Shown one piece after another: positions 33,367 through 48,156 of a DNA stretch of 64,000 bases. A model generated the notes under the pieces. It was not told the origin of the DNA. It did not search any database and saw only the letters and a list, made by a program, of their open reading frames with translations. A program made the translations under genes and the position numbers. The DNA lies in the NCBI GenBank assembly GCA_916048095.2, contig OU696574.1:1512501-1576500 (forward strand), written 5' to 3'. The stretch's first letter is position 1. The number at the start of each line of letters is the position of its first letter. This DNA is from Sacculina carcini. Taxonomy: Eukaryota > Arthropoda > Thecostraca > Sacculinidae.

Positions 33367-35019
33367 TCAGAAGGGCAAATCCTCATGCACCGGTGCTTTG
33401 TGGGCAAAGCGCTGCAGACTGAACCGACTCAGATCGATTGACTCGTAATCCCCGGCCATGACCATTTCGCTGATAGCTCGACCGATGGCTGGCGCATGTT
33501 GGGCTGCCGTGCCGCCCAAACCGGCAGCCACAAACACGTTGCTAAACACCGGATGACGACCTATCAATGGGGCGCCGTCCATCGAGCCGCTGTCGTACAG
33601 ACCAGCATGCGTGCCCACCAGTCGAGCATTTTGAAGACTGGGCACAAGCTGGGCCAGCATCGGTCGCACGTGAGTGTCAAAATAGCCACCGCCGCCACAC
33701 TGCGGTGATTGAGCGTCAGGCACGTTCAGATCGACGGCAGATGGCTCGGGATCGTCGTTCGTGCCAGCTGGCGCGTGCACGCACAAGAAGCACCCGTCGG
33801 CTCGTCCCTCGCTGCGAACCTGCAAACGTCCGTCGGCACTCGATACAAACGGAAAATTGAGCGTAGGTCCGTCATCCGTCTGCAGCCGGTACACAAAGCG
33901 TTTTCGCACGCGAAGAGGCAGCATCACATGAGCGTTCTCCTGGTCGTCGTCCTCCTGTTCGTCGCATCGCACCAGCTTCATGATAGCCGCGCTGCTTGCT
34001 CCGGCAGCCACCACTACACGTGCCGTGTTCAAGCACGCCAGCCGACCGTCTCGCGCCCGCAGAATCACGCGGTTCAGTTGACGGGAGAGATGCGCGTCCA
34101 GACCGCTTCTTGCGTTCATCTCGCTCGCCTCCAGTCCGGCCACCTCGGCCTCAACCACTGCTGCGCCATTGTAGGCCGCCTTGCCGATTAGAGCGGACAT
34201 CAGTGCGCCGCTGTTAAACCAGCCGGCGCCGTCCAAACACCAACTACCGGCCTCCACGCCGTCCACGTTCAGCCAGGGGAAACGCTCGGCCAACTGTTCC
34301 TGTGTCAAAGACTGCACCATGGCACCGCAGTTGCTCTGGAAACGTGAGCACTGCAGGAGGCGGGCGGCCGTCGACGCATCGGCGCAAACCAGACTGCCGG
34401 CCGGATGAAAGTCGACGGAGATAGGCGGCTGCTCCGGCACCGACAACAGCCGACTGGCATATCGCAGAAAATGCGCTCCAAACACAGACATTTGTATGTT
34501 TTCGGCCAGCGAAAACTGAGGTCGAACTCCTCCCAGCGACTGCACGCTGGCGGCCATGCTGTAGTCGAGGTCCCGTTCCACCACGGTCACTTTCAAGTGA
34601 TGGTAGCCGTAGGCGCTGAGCCAAAATGCGATCGCCGCGCCAATAACGCCGCCGCCGATCACACAAACGTCGCAGCCGGATCGCACGGCGCGATGTGACG
34701 ACAGCGACATATCGTCGTCTGCGGTGAACGGCCAGCCCGGCTCGAGCTCACATTGGGCCACTTCCTCGGCTGAAACACATCTGATCGGCTGTCCAGGAAT
34801 TGGGAGTTGCGTTCGGCAGTGGTTTTGTGACGACTCGACCATCGGCGACGGTTGGTGTGACGCCTGGCGGCTGTGTGCATTGCAAAAGCCACGACACGTC
34901 GTGATAGCATGGACTGAGGTGTTGTCTGTGATCGAGCGAACAACGCGCGATGAGCGGTGAACTTTCAGCAATCGTAAAGCAGAAACACTGGATTTCAATA
35001 CCATGGTACGATAACACAT
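33367..35019 (-). CDS. FOXRED1: FAD-dependent oxidoreductase, FOXRED1 type
   Basis: 550 residues in one frame from ATG 35019 (a second ATG at 35004 is possible). The DAO-type Rossmann motif CVIGGGVIGAAIAFWLSAYG sits at about 119-138, followed by VTVVERDLDYSMAAS; FSLAENIQMSVFGA, FPWLNVDGVE and GAGWFNSGAL match human FOXRED1. The C-terminal block IGRAISEMVMAGDYESIDLS is close to the human [20 protein letters not shown]. The first 100 residues are basic and Ser/Arg-rich, consistent with mitochondrial import. FOXRED1 is an assembly factor for respiratory complex I. It shares a 307-bp promoter interval with the d4/DPF gene. Confidence 0.93.
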   Translation of the reverse strand: MCYRTMVLKSSVSALRLLKVHRSSRVVRSITDNTSVHAITTCRGFCNAHSRQASHQPSPMVESSQNHCRTQLPIPGQPIRCVSAEEVAQCELEPGWPFTADDDMSLSSHRAVRSGCDVCVIGGGVIGAAIAFWLSAYGYHHLKVTVVERDLDYSMAASVQSLGGVRPQFSLAENIQMSVFGAHFLRYASRLLSVPEQPPISVDFHPAGSLVCADASTAARLLQCSRFQSNCGAMVQSLTQEQLAERFPWLNVDGVEAGSWCLDGAGWFNSGALMSALIGKAAYNGAAVVEAEVAGLEASEMNARSGLDAHLSRQLNRVILRARDGRLACLNTARVVVAAGASSAAIMKLVRCDEQEDDDQENAHVMLPLRVRKRFVYRLQTDDGPTLNFPFVSSADGRLQVRSEGRADGCFLCVHAPAGTNDDPEPSAVDLNVPDAQSPQCGGGGYFDTHVRPMLAQLVPSLQNARLVGTHAGLYDSGSMDGAPLIGRHPVFSNVFVAAGLGGTAAQHAPAIGRAISEMVMAGDYESIDLSRFSLQRFAHKAPVHEDLPF

Positions 35020-35326
35020 CAAATACGACAGAGAATAAAAACTCGGCCAACTCGTTCTGAACCAATGCGCATATGCTTGAATGCGAAAGGACTAATTATT
35101 ATTTTTGTTCTCACGTGCACACAATTTCCACGCTGCTGATCCAAACGCGCTTGTGTAAATAAAAATGTGTGACAAATTTGCGCCAGAATCGCCTACTTTG
35201 CAGACTAGTGAGTGATGAGTTGCGTTTAATTGTGGGCGGTATCTGGTAGTAGGGTGGTGCTTGTACTGTTTTTGCGGAAGTTTTGTGTGAAATTTGAAAG
35301 AATTTAATCAAGTATATATAATTACT
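35020..35326. promoter_or_regulatory. Compact bidirectional promoter, FOXRED1 / d4-DPF
   Basis: Only 307 bp separate the two start codons. No TATA box is placed suitably for the minus gene; TATATATAA at about 35312-35321 lies too close to the plus-strand ATG to be its core promoter. The arrangement implies shared regulation. Confidence 0.5.
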
Positions 35327-36427
35327 ATGGAGGTCAAGGTCGAATCTACCGATAATGGTGGTTTCAAAAGGCTGGAAAGCATGCTGGCGTCTTCGCGCTA
35401 TATGGATATGATGGAAAGTTGTAAAAGCTTTAATCGTGTTATATTAAATCAGCGTAAAGGTTGTGTGCCATTTATTGATCAACACACTGGCTTGGCACAA
35501 TCCGACTGCTTGCTATGGAAAAAATCACGTGAAAGGATGCCCGCTCTAAGTGTCGGGCAAGTGTACACATACCCGGCTAAGAGATGGATCAAACGACGGA
35601 GACAATATCTGAATCCTCCGATCTCTCTGCCTCCCAAGTTACTTCCTGAGGAGGGTCCTATGCCTATAACAACCGTAGAGAATCCCAGTTTCCAGGAGTC
35701 CGACGCGGCCGCAATCGAAGATGAAATCAAGGAAAGCTGGTATTACGACATCGAGAAGGAAGACTTCGAGGAGAATTCCGACAACTCCGATTACGACTTT
35801 GGCGAGCGATACCGCAAAAAGAAGAAGGCTTCCACTCCCAAACGTTCGAGCAGCAGTAGAAGTAGTAACAGCCGACGTAAAGCAGCCGTGGACACCGATG
35901 GACACGACCCTCCGCCGAAACGCTCCAAAAGCAGCCGCTCGCGCCACTCGCACCAGCTGTCGGCCCCGCCGTCGCTGCAGCCCGAGGTGGATCAGCCTCC
36001 GCGTCTCAGTCCACCTGAGCCAGTGGCGACCGGCGGCAGCGGCTCGGTGTCACACTCCAGTCCCGACAAGAAGCGCTGCAAACCGTCGCTCTACTGTGAC
36101 TTTTGTCTGGGAGACGTGGCGCGCAACAGGAAGACGGGCATGCCGGAGGAGATGGTCTCTTGTGCTGACTGTGGTCGTTCGGGACATCCCAGCTGTCTGC
36201 AGTTCACCGACAACATGAAAATATCGGTGAGAAAGTACCGCTGGCAGTGTATTGAGTGCAAATGCTGCACCGTCTGCGGTAATTCGGACAACGACGAGCA
36301 GCTGCTGTTCTGCGACGATTGCGACCGCGGCTACCACATGTATTGTCTGAAACCGCCACTGGTCGAACCGCCCGAGGGGTTCTGGAGCTGTGCACTGTGT
36401 GCCGACGAGTTTCACAAAACCTCATAG
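35327..36427 (+). CDS. d4/DPF-family double PHD-finger protein (BAF complex subunit type)
   Basis: 366 residues, uninterrupted, from the first in-frame ATG. Residues 10-105 form the Requiem/DPF N-terminal domain (YMDMMESCKSFNRVI, HTGLAQSDCLLW, GQVYTYPAKRWIKRRRQYL). An acidic stretch (about 140-165) and a basic Ser/Arg/Lys linker (about 170-215) follow. Tandem PHD fingers occupy about 256-358: YCDFCLGD, VSCADCGRSGHPSC, WQCIECKCCTVCG, LFCDDCDRGYHMYCLKPPL and FWSCALC, with the Cys4-His-Cys3 ligands in place. In mammalian BAF complexes these fingers read acylated histone H3. The C2H2 zinc finger usually lying before PHD1 in d4 proteins is absent. It could be named DPF1/2/3-like; orthology to one vertebrate paralogue cannot be decided. 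Confidence 0.92.
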   Translation: MEVKVESTDNGGFKRLESMLASSRYMDMMESCKSFNRVILNQRKGCVPFIDQHTGLAQSDCLLWKKSRERMPALSVGQVYTYPAKRWIKRRRQYLNPPISLPPKLLPEEGPMPITTVENPSFQESDAAAIEDEIKESWYYDIEKEDFEENSDNSDYDFGERYRKKKKASTPKRSSSSRSSNSRRKAAVDTDGHDPPPKRSKSSRSRHSHQLSAPPSLQPEVDQPPRLSPPEPVATGGSGSVSHSSPDKKRCKPSLYCDFCLGDVARNRKTGMPEEMVSCADCGRSGHPSCLQFTDNMKISVRKYRWQCIECKCCTVCGNSDNDEQLLFCDDCDRGYHMYCLKPPLVEPPEGFWSCALCADEFHKTS

Positions 36428-37800
36428 TCGCTTGTGTCACAAATCGACATCAATCACAGCTGATTTCATTGGTCACATGATATCTCGAAATAACATACAA
36501 CATTCTCATGGTTTTACTGTGGCAGTGCTTACTGTTCTTCGTAGTGGCAGGACAATAATTAACTGAGGAATTTTAGCGATGCACGTTGATACTGACGTGT
36601 ATTAGATGTGTTCTTCGTGTATTTGCACAAATATCGTGCAGTGTAGGATGTTCATAATGTGTGGTACGATTTGATATTTTCCTCTTATCATTTGCCGATA
36701 CTTTTACTAAATACAAATCTTAAATACAAAGTTCAATGCTATTTGAGGCCTGATTGGAGTGGCGAAGATTGAATATTTTTTCTTATTTTCGTATTCTGAT
36801 TACTAATGTAGTATGAATGTGACTTTTTTCCGATTTCATCGCCTTGAAATTAACACTCGCGCTATATAGATCAAAATTCGTAATCTCTGTGTGTCACCTG
36901 AAAGTTGTAGTAAAACTGTCAACGTTCCAGGGTTTATTTGGTTTAAAACAAGTTTTTTTTCTCCAAAAACCCATGGTTTTAATTGTTTTTGTTGACAGAA
37001 ATTGATTTTCTCATATACGAATGATCAAATATTTTCAGAATAAGTAAATGAGTTCATTAATACAGTTTTAAATCTTCATAAATATTACTTCTTGGAATGA
37101 TTTTGTGGGTTTGCACGATATGGGAAACATATTTCTTAACATTTTTGGTTTTTGCTGGGGAAGCATTGTAGTTGGTATTTATGAGAAATCGTATATTTTT
37201 ACGACATTTGAGTTTCTATGAATTTCATTTTTAGAAACCTCCGAGTTAAAAAAAACTGTGTTCACTCTGAAAACAAACATGAGTTAACCTCCATGTACAA
37301 AGCGATTTTTAGTCACTAGGTTTTCATAAATAAGGCTACTGGGTAATTGGATTTGAACTTTGCAAACATATGTGGGTGTTTAAAACTTCCGTTGCCTATA
37401 GATGCTACAATGTGAAATTCAAGATCCTGTATATACATTTCTATGATTTTTTTTTTTCATACAAAACTCTTGGTAAGTGGTACTAAAATATGTGTAACTA
37501 TATACTTAATAGCATGGTACAATCCTTTTTTGATTTGTGTGTGCAAAGTGTAAAAAACAAAACAAAAATGTTTTTTTTGGTTTTTTCAAACCCTGAAACG
37601 TTCCCATCTGTAATGTCCCTTTATTCATACGCACCGACAATAAGGAACTCAACACACACACACACACACACACACACGACTAATGCAAAAGCACATAGCG
37701 GATACCACAGCTTCCATTTCTCTTCCACACAAACACACACACACACACCAACATACTGTTTTACAAAAAAACACTCCACGATGCTGCACGCGCCGTCAAC
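36428..37800. other. AT-rich intergenic region between d4/DPF and ATP synthase alpha
   Basis: No gene recognised. It includes direct-repeat copy 1 (37333-37600), a CA tract at 37652-37676 and TTTATT at 37620-37625, which reads AATAAA for the minus-strand ATP synthase gene. Confidence 0.55.
37333..37600 (+). repeat. Direct repeat, copy 1 (downstream of ATP synthase alpha)
   Basis: From CTGGGTAATTGGATTTGAAC to the TTTTCAAACCCTG block, it matches 38638-38950 with few changes. The second copy carries about 30 extra bases near 38690. The two copies lie on either side of the last ATP synthase alpha exon. Confidence 0.88.
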
Positions 37801-42980
<5,180 letters not shown>

Positions 42981-43780
42981 TTTACCAGAGAACAGAAACA
43001 ACCACACAACAACAACAATCACCGACTAGTGCGGCTGGAGAAAATTTTGCAGCTGAGCTGCTACCTAAGTGACAGTCACGAACAAAAAGTACTATACCAA
43101 ATATACGTCTTAAGGATCAAACAGTGCTCTTAGTTAAAATAAACTACACAAATACTAAAAAAAGCGGATATTTTTTTGAGGCAAGATTATTCCATTGTTG
43201 AATTTTTATCAAAGTGTACATTGTACAAACTAAGTTTCGATTACAAACTAGTAGTGGATCACTCCGGCTTATATCGCATTTTAATGAAATTTTAGGGTTG
43301 GAATGCTTAAAGTGAATTTATAATTGTTTCTAGGTGAGGATAATAATGTTCTTGAATTACAATAGTCCGACGCAGTGTTCACATCTCGTCTACAGTGTCT
43401 TGTGTGGCACATGTTCGGCTTTTTCTAATTGATGTATGCCGCGTATATTGCATATTATCATAGGGTTTGTATTTGATATATCATCGGTATTATTCAAACT
43501 TCTATATTGCTATATCTCGTGGTGCCACAACATATGTTGTACCCAGTTACCCAGAGCGGCGTAAGGCACAGAACTGGGACACCTGTTATAATCGATTCCA
43601 TTTTGTGATTATAAATTGATTCCATTTTGTCTCTGGCTCTTTAATGCATATTATTTGTTCACAGACTTTGTCATTGTTCTTGCATGATGAGACGTGGTGT
43701 TTATATGCACAATTTAATGTGTTCACAGCGCTGAGTCACACATTGTCCATTGATCAACGATCGTACACACAACAGCAAGT
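42981..43780. promoter_or_regulatory. Bidirectional upstream region, ATP5F1A / EIF3C
   Basis: 800 bp separate the two divergent start codons. No clear TATA box at a useful distance for either gene, as is common for housekeeping promoters. TTCCATTTTGT occurs twice at 43598-43632. No gene seen. Confidence 0.5.
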
Positions 43781-46612
43781 ATGAGTAGGTTTTTCGACGT
43801 TTGTCACGACTCTGACTCTGAGTCGTCATTGAGCGGCGATGAGGTTGTTTCGCACGTGCCGCAGGCCAAGCTCAACACGGTCAACTTTCCGTTCTCCGAC
43901 GACGAGGTCGATGTGAAGCGAGTATTGCGCTCGGCCAAGGAGAAGCGCTATGGCGATATGCAGACAGCGGTGCGCAACATCAAGAACTGCAAGAAGAACC
44001 GCGATATTGGCACGATGCTCACCAATTTCGAGGATTTGTGGAGAGCGTTCGTCAAGGCGCAGAATGTTATCAATAAAGAGGAGGGTGGGGGAATTCCGCG
44101 CTTTTATGTTCGCTGTTTGGTCGAAGGTGAAGATTTCATCAATCAATTATGGGAGGACAAGAATGCTCGTAAAAACCTCTCCAAAATACAGTCGAAGTCG
44201 CTGGCAACGCTACGCCAGAAGCTTCGCAAGTACAACCGCGAGGATCGGTTTGTCACTGAGATCGCCAGCTTCCGTGAAAATCCTGACCTGCCGGACGATG
44301 ACGATGAAGAAGACAAACGAGATGAAGATGACTCCGACAAGTCGGATTCTGACGACAGCGACGCTGAGTTCACCAAGAAAATGACCGCCGCTTCAGCAAG
44401 CAAGGTCAATGAGATGTCGTCCAGACGGCCGTCGAAGGCTCCTGCGTCGGACAGCAAGGATTCAGACAGTGACGACATCGACTGGGACTCGAGCGACATG
44501 GACTCAAGTTCCAGCGACGACGACCAGGATCAGTACGCCAGCATGCGCGAGTACTTTCTCAAGCCGAAGACCGGTCGCGATGAGGACTTCAAGAAGCGAC
44601 AGCGCAAGGAGGAGCGCGAGCGGGCGCGCATCGAGGAGCGCGAGCGAATTAGAATTGTTGAAGACGAGGACGAAGAGGATGGTTTTGAGAGGGTGAAGAA
44701 GGGAGCGACACCGGCGCACGAGAAGATCAAGATGTTCGCCAAGGACGCAGAGATCACACTGTCCCTGGTTAACAAGAAGTTTCAGGAGATCAACGCGGCG
44801 CGTGGCAAGCGAGGGAACGACCGGCGCGAGATGATCGACCTGCTGCAAGAACTGCAGTCCATCGCGCAGCAGCACCAGATGAGCGCAGCCATGCTTGTCA
44901 AGATCAGAATGGGTGTGATTGCCGCCATATTCGACTACAACATGGCGATTCGTGTGGCGATGAAGTCGGACATGTGGGAAAAGGTGAAGCAGTGTGTCGA
45001 CGAGTTGCTCGACCATCTGATTGCCTGTCCGGTCGTCACATTTGGAGAGGAGATTGTCGAGGAGACCGAGAGTCTCGAACAGGAGCCGTATCGTGTCGCT
45101 GGCTGCATGGTAGCCGTGATTGAGCGTCTCGACGACGAGTTTGTCAAGATGTTGAAGAACTCCGACCCACACAAGAAGGAGTACTTTGATCGTCTGCGTG
45201 ACGAACACAGCATCTGTCGACTGATCGAGAAAACAGTCCAGCTTCTCGAAATGCATTCGCAGTCGCAAGAACAACAAGAGGAGCAGGAGAACGCCGTCCA
45301 GGAGGAAGAGGAGGATGGGAAAGTGGCGGCGGCTGCGGCGACGGGGCACTACACCACACCGCACGAGCTATGTCGCATCTACTTGAAGCGTATCGAGCAC
45401 ATCTACTTCAAGGTGGACGAGCAAGTATTTCGAGCCGACGAGGGTAGCGTGGAGTCGGGCGATTCCACCACCACCTCGGTCCACACCATGGACCAACTGT
45501 GCAAGTATATCTACGCCAATGATCGTACTGCCATGCTGCGCACGCGGGCAATTCTGTTTCACATCTACCATCACGCCATCCACGACCACTGGTACGAGGC
45601 GCGGGATCTGATGCTCATGTCGCACCTGCAGACCAACATCCAGAACGCCGACGTCGTCACCAAGACCTTCTACAACCGCACCATGGTGCAGCTGGGTCTG
45701 TGCGCCTTTCGACACGGTCACGTGCGAGAGGCACACAACGCACTGCTCGAGGTGCAGAGTAGTCCGCGTGTCAAGGAGCTGCTAGCTCAGGGCAGCAGTC
45801 AGCGCCGCGACGACCTCAGCAGCGAGCAGGCCGAGCTGAATCGGCTGCGCGAGCTGCCCTACCACATGCACATCAACCTGGAACTGGTCGAGTGCGTGTA
45901 CCTTGTGTCGGCCATGTTGATCGAGGTGCCGTATATGGCGGCGCACGAGGTGGACGCTCGGCGTCGCTTCATCTCCAAGTCGTTTCACTACCAGTTACGC
46001 AACGCGGCGCACAAGTACGATCTGGTCGGACCGCCCGAATTGATGCGAGAACATGTGGTGGCCGCCTCGAAGGCGATGCGACGCGGGGATTGGCGCGCGT
46101 GTCGCGATTTTGTCGTCAACGACGCCATGAACGCCAAGGTGTGGCACCGGTTCTACGGCGGCGGCGGTGCGCGCGCTGATCGCGTACGAGCGCTGATCAC
46201 ACGCAAGGTACAGGAGGAGACACTGCGCACCTACCTGTTCACCTACGGCGCCGTCTACGACTCGCTCAGCCTGCCCACGCTGGCCGACGTGTTTGAGTTG
46301 TCGGTGCGGTCGGTGCACGCCATTGTCAGCAAGATGATAATAGGCGGCGAATTGATGGGCTCACTGGACGAGCCGACTCAGTCGCTGGTCATGCATCGCA
46401 CCGATCCGTCACGACTGCAGTCCACCGCCCTGCAACTGGCCGACAAACTGGCCATCTTTGTCGAGAACAACGAGCGTCTGATGGATGTGAAACTGGGCAA
46501 CGAGTCGTACTACGGCCGTGGCGGCGCCGGTGGCGGCGGAATGGGCCGAGACTGGGGAGGTAGAGGGGGGGCGAGGGGGGATCGACGACAACCGCGGCGT
46601 ATTATGCTCTAA
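43781..46612 (+). CDS. EIF3C: Eukaryotic translation initiation factor 3 subunit C
   Basis: 943 residues in one uninterrupted frame (human about 913). The N-terminus MSRFFDVCHDSDSESSLSGD matches the family opening MSRFF...SDSESESSLSG, which contacts eIF1/eIF5. Also present are RVLRSAKEKRY, GIPRFYVRCLVEGEDFINQL, LRQKLRKYNR, two acidic Ser/Asp stretches (about 170-195 and 220-250), LCKYIYANDRT, YHHAIHDHWYEARDLMLMSH and the PCI/winged-helix region (RTYLFTYGAVYDSLSLPTLA at about 812-831, LDEPTQSLVMHRT). The Gly/Arg-rich C-terminus is typical. It is a core subunit of the eIF3 octamer on the 40S ribosome. The absence of introns over 2.8 kb is notable beside the intron-rich ATP synthase gene, but no poly-A tract or flanking repeat suggests a retrocopy. 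Confidence 0.96.
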   Translation: MSRFFDVCHDSDSESSLSGDEVVSHVPQAKLNTVNFPFSDDEVDVKRVLRSAKEKRYGDMQTAVRNIKNCKKNRDIGTMLTNFEDLWRAFVKAQNVINKEEGGGIPRFYVRCLVEGEDFINQLWEDKNARKNLSKIQSKSLATLRQKLRKYNREDRFVTEIASFRENPDLPDDDDEEDKRDEDDSDKSDSDDSDAEFTKKMTAASASKVNEMSSRRPSKAPASDSKDSDSDDIDWDSSDMDSSSSDDDQDQYASMREYFLKPKTGRDEDFKKRQRKEERERARIEERERIRIVEDEDEEDGFERVKKGATPAHEKIKMFAKDAEITLSLVNKKFQEINAARGKRGNDRREMIDLLQELQSIAQQHQMSAAMLVKIRMGVIAAIFDYNMAIRVAMKSDMWEKVKQCVDELLDHLIACPVVTFGEEIVEETESLEQEPYRVAGCMVAVIERLDDEFVKMLKNSDPHKKEYFDRLRDEHSICRLIEKTVQLLEMHSQSQEQQEEQENAVQEEEEDGKVAAAAATGHYTTPHELCRIYLKRIEHIYFKVDEQVFRADEGSVESGDSTTTSVHTMDQLCKYIYANDRTAMLRTRAILFHIYHHAIHDHWYEARDLMLMSHLQTNIQNADVVTKTFYNRTMVQLGLCAFRHGHVREAHNALLEVQSSPRVKELLAQGSSQRRDDLSSEQAELNRLRELPYHMHINLELVECVYLVSAMLIEVPYMAAHEVDARRRFISKSFHYQLRNAAHKYDLVGPPELMREHVVAASKAMRRGDWRACRDFVVNDAMNAKVWHRFYGGGGARADRVRALITRKVQEETLRTYLFTYGAVYDSLSLPTLADVFELSVRSVHAIVSKMIIGGELMGSLDEPTQSLVMHRTDPSRLQSTALQLADKLAIFVENNERLMDVKLGNESYYGRGGAGGGGMGRDWGGRGGARGDRRQPRRIML

Positions 46613-48156
46613 CTGCGCCACTACACGCTTGTGCGCGTACGTTCGTTGATCAGCATATGTATTGCCCACACCATGGTGATGTTGTTTGTTTGTGTGTATG
46701 TTGTGGGAATTTTGTATTGAAGCCGGTGTGTGTGTGTTGATACACATTTATTGTTGGTCGTTTTTTCAAGTTGTTGTTAATTTGGCGTTTTTTGTTGCAC
46801 GCAAAAATAACGTGCGTTTTTGTTGTGGGTTCGTGTGGGCAGTGTTATTTCGAGTGCTATGCTTCCCAGTATATGCATGAATATTTGAACGTCGCATCGC
46901 AAACTGCACAATTAATTTGGTGTTCTATCAATCAATGATATATAACAACATGCGCCAGTTTTACAACGAGCAAAGTAATGCGTGGCCGAGTGGTGTATGT
47001 GCGTGTTATTTAGGATAGGTTTTTGTGCATGTAAATTTACCCCGTTTAGGATAAAAATTTCAAAATACACTGGTGTTCGCGGACATCTATATCTAGCAAC
47101 GTATTTTGTTATATTAATGAGATGCAATATTTATGATCTATACTTGTTCCCATTTATACGCTGTAATATATAGGCCATATGTGTGAGGCATGTCTTAGAG
47201 GTGTGCATCTAGCGGTATAGAGGTGGCAAAAGTCGATTTAATGGGTGAAAACATGCAATGCGAATGCGTATGTTTTGATGGGATTATGTGAAGCATGAAC
47301 CCACTTTCGTATCGTTGTATATCTAGTGAAAGAGTCGATCGAATGCCGGGTTAATCCTCTGACCACAATAGAAGTGTTGTTTTTGTACTTGCAAATCCGC
47401 CACACACAACATCTAACACATTGACTTGACCAAAGTTCGTCAATTGACCTGATTTCATGTGCCAGTACAAGCCCAAATCCCCTGATAAACTGAACATACA
47501 GCAGAAATGCACGTATCTCAATGAATATTCAGCTCAAGCGTCTAGTTTCAAGTTGCAGCGAAATCACTTGGTTTAATTGAATTTCAAACTTCGCTTCATC
47601 ACAACTTTTTGTTCAAATCAGTCACTAGCCATTTTACCTAAACTTAATTCACTCAACATTATGTGTTTGTATAGTAAAAAGTGGCTTCACCAAAACATAC
47701 GCATATGCAAACATACATTACGTACATTAGTTGAATGTTTGTGAATATTCGGTTAGGTGGTGGCATCTACATAATATTCGGTTAGGTGGTGGCGGTTAGG
47801 TGGTGGTGTGATTGGCTGTTTTGCTTGCGCGCGCGAAATAAAACTTAGTGACCTCACAGACCAACAGCCTCACAGCTTCTAGAAATAACCACCAGGGGGC
47901 TTCCAAGCTAGTGTGTGTGTGTGTGTGTGTGTATGGACGGCGGTGCCCTGGACGTCTATCTATCAGGGGACGGCGTGTCTGACGCAGACCAGACACTAAC
48001 GACGCGCGTTGTCTGTCACCGTACCTATAGCAGTTCAGCGTTCAGTCTGTGTTCGTACGCTGCTTGGTGTGGTCGTGTTGTTGTCGTGTAGTGCGCATGT
48101 GAGTGGTGTTTCGCAGTGTGGTTAGCTTGAAGACGTGCTTGTGTGTGTGTGTGTTG
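46613..48156. other. Intergenic region between EIF3C and the integrin alpha gene
   Basis: No gene recognised. There is a short tandem patch of GGTTAGGTGGTGG units at 47750-47806 and a TG tract at 47911-47932. The last 150-200 bp probably hold the promoter and 5' untranslated region of the integrin gene. Confidence 0.5.
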
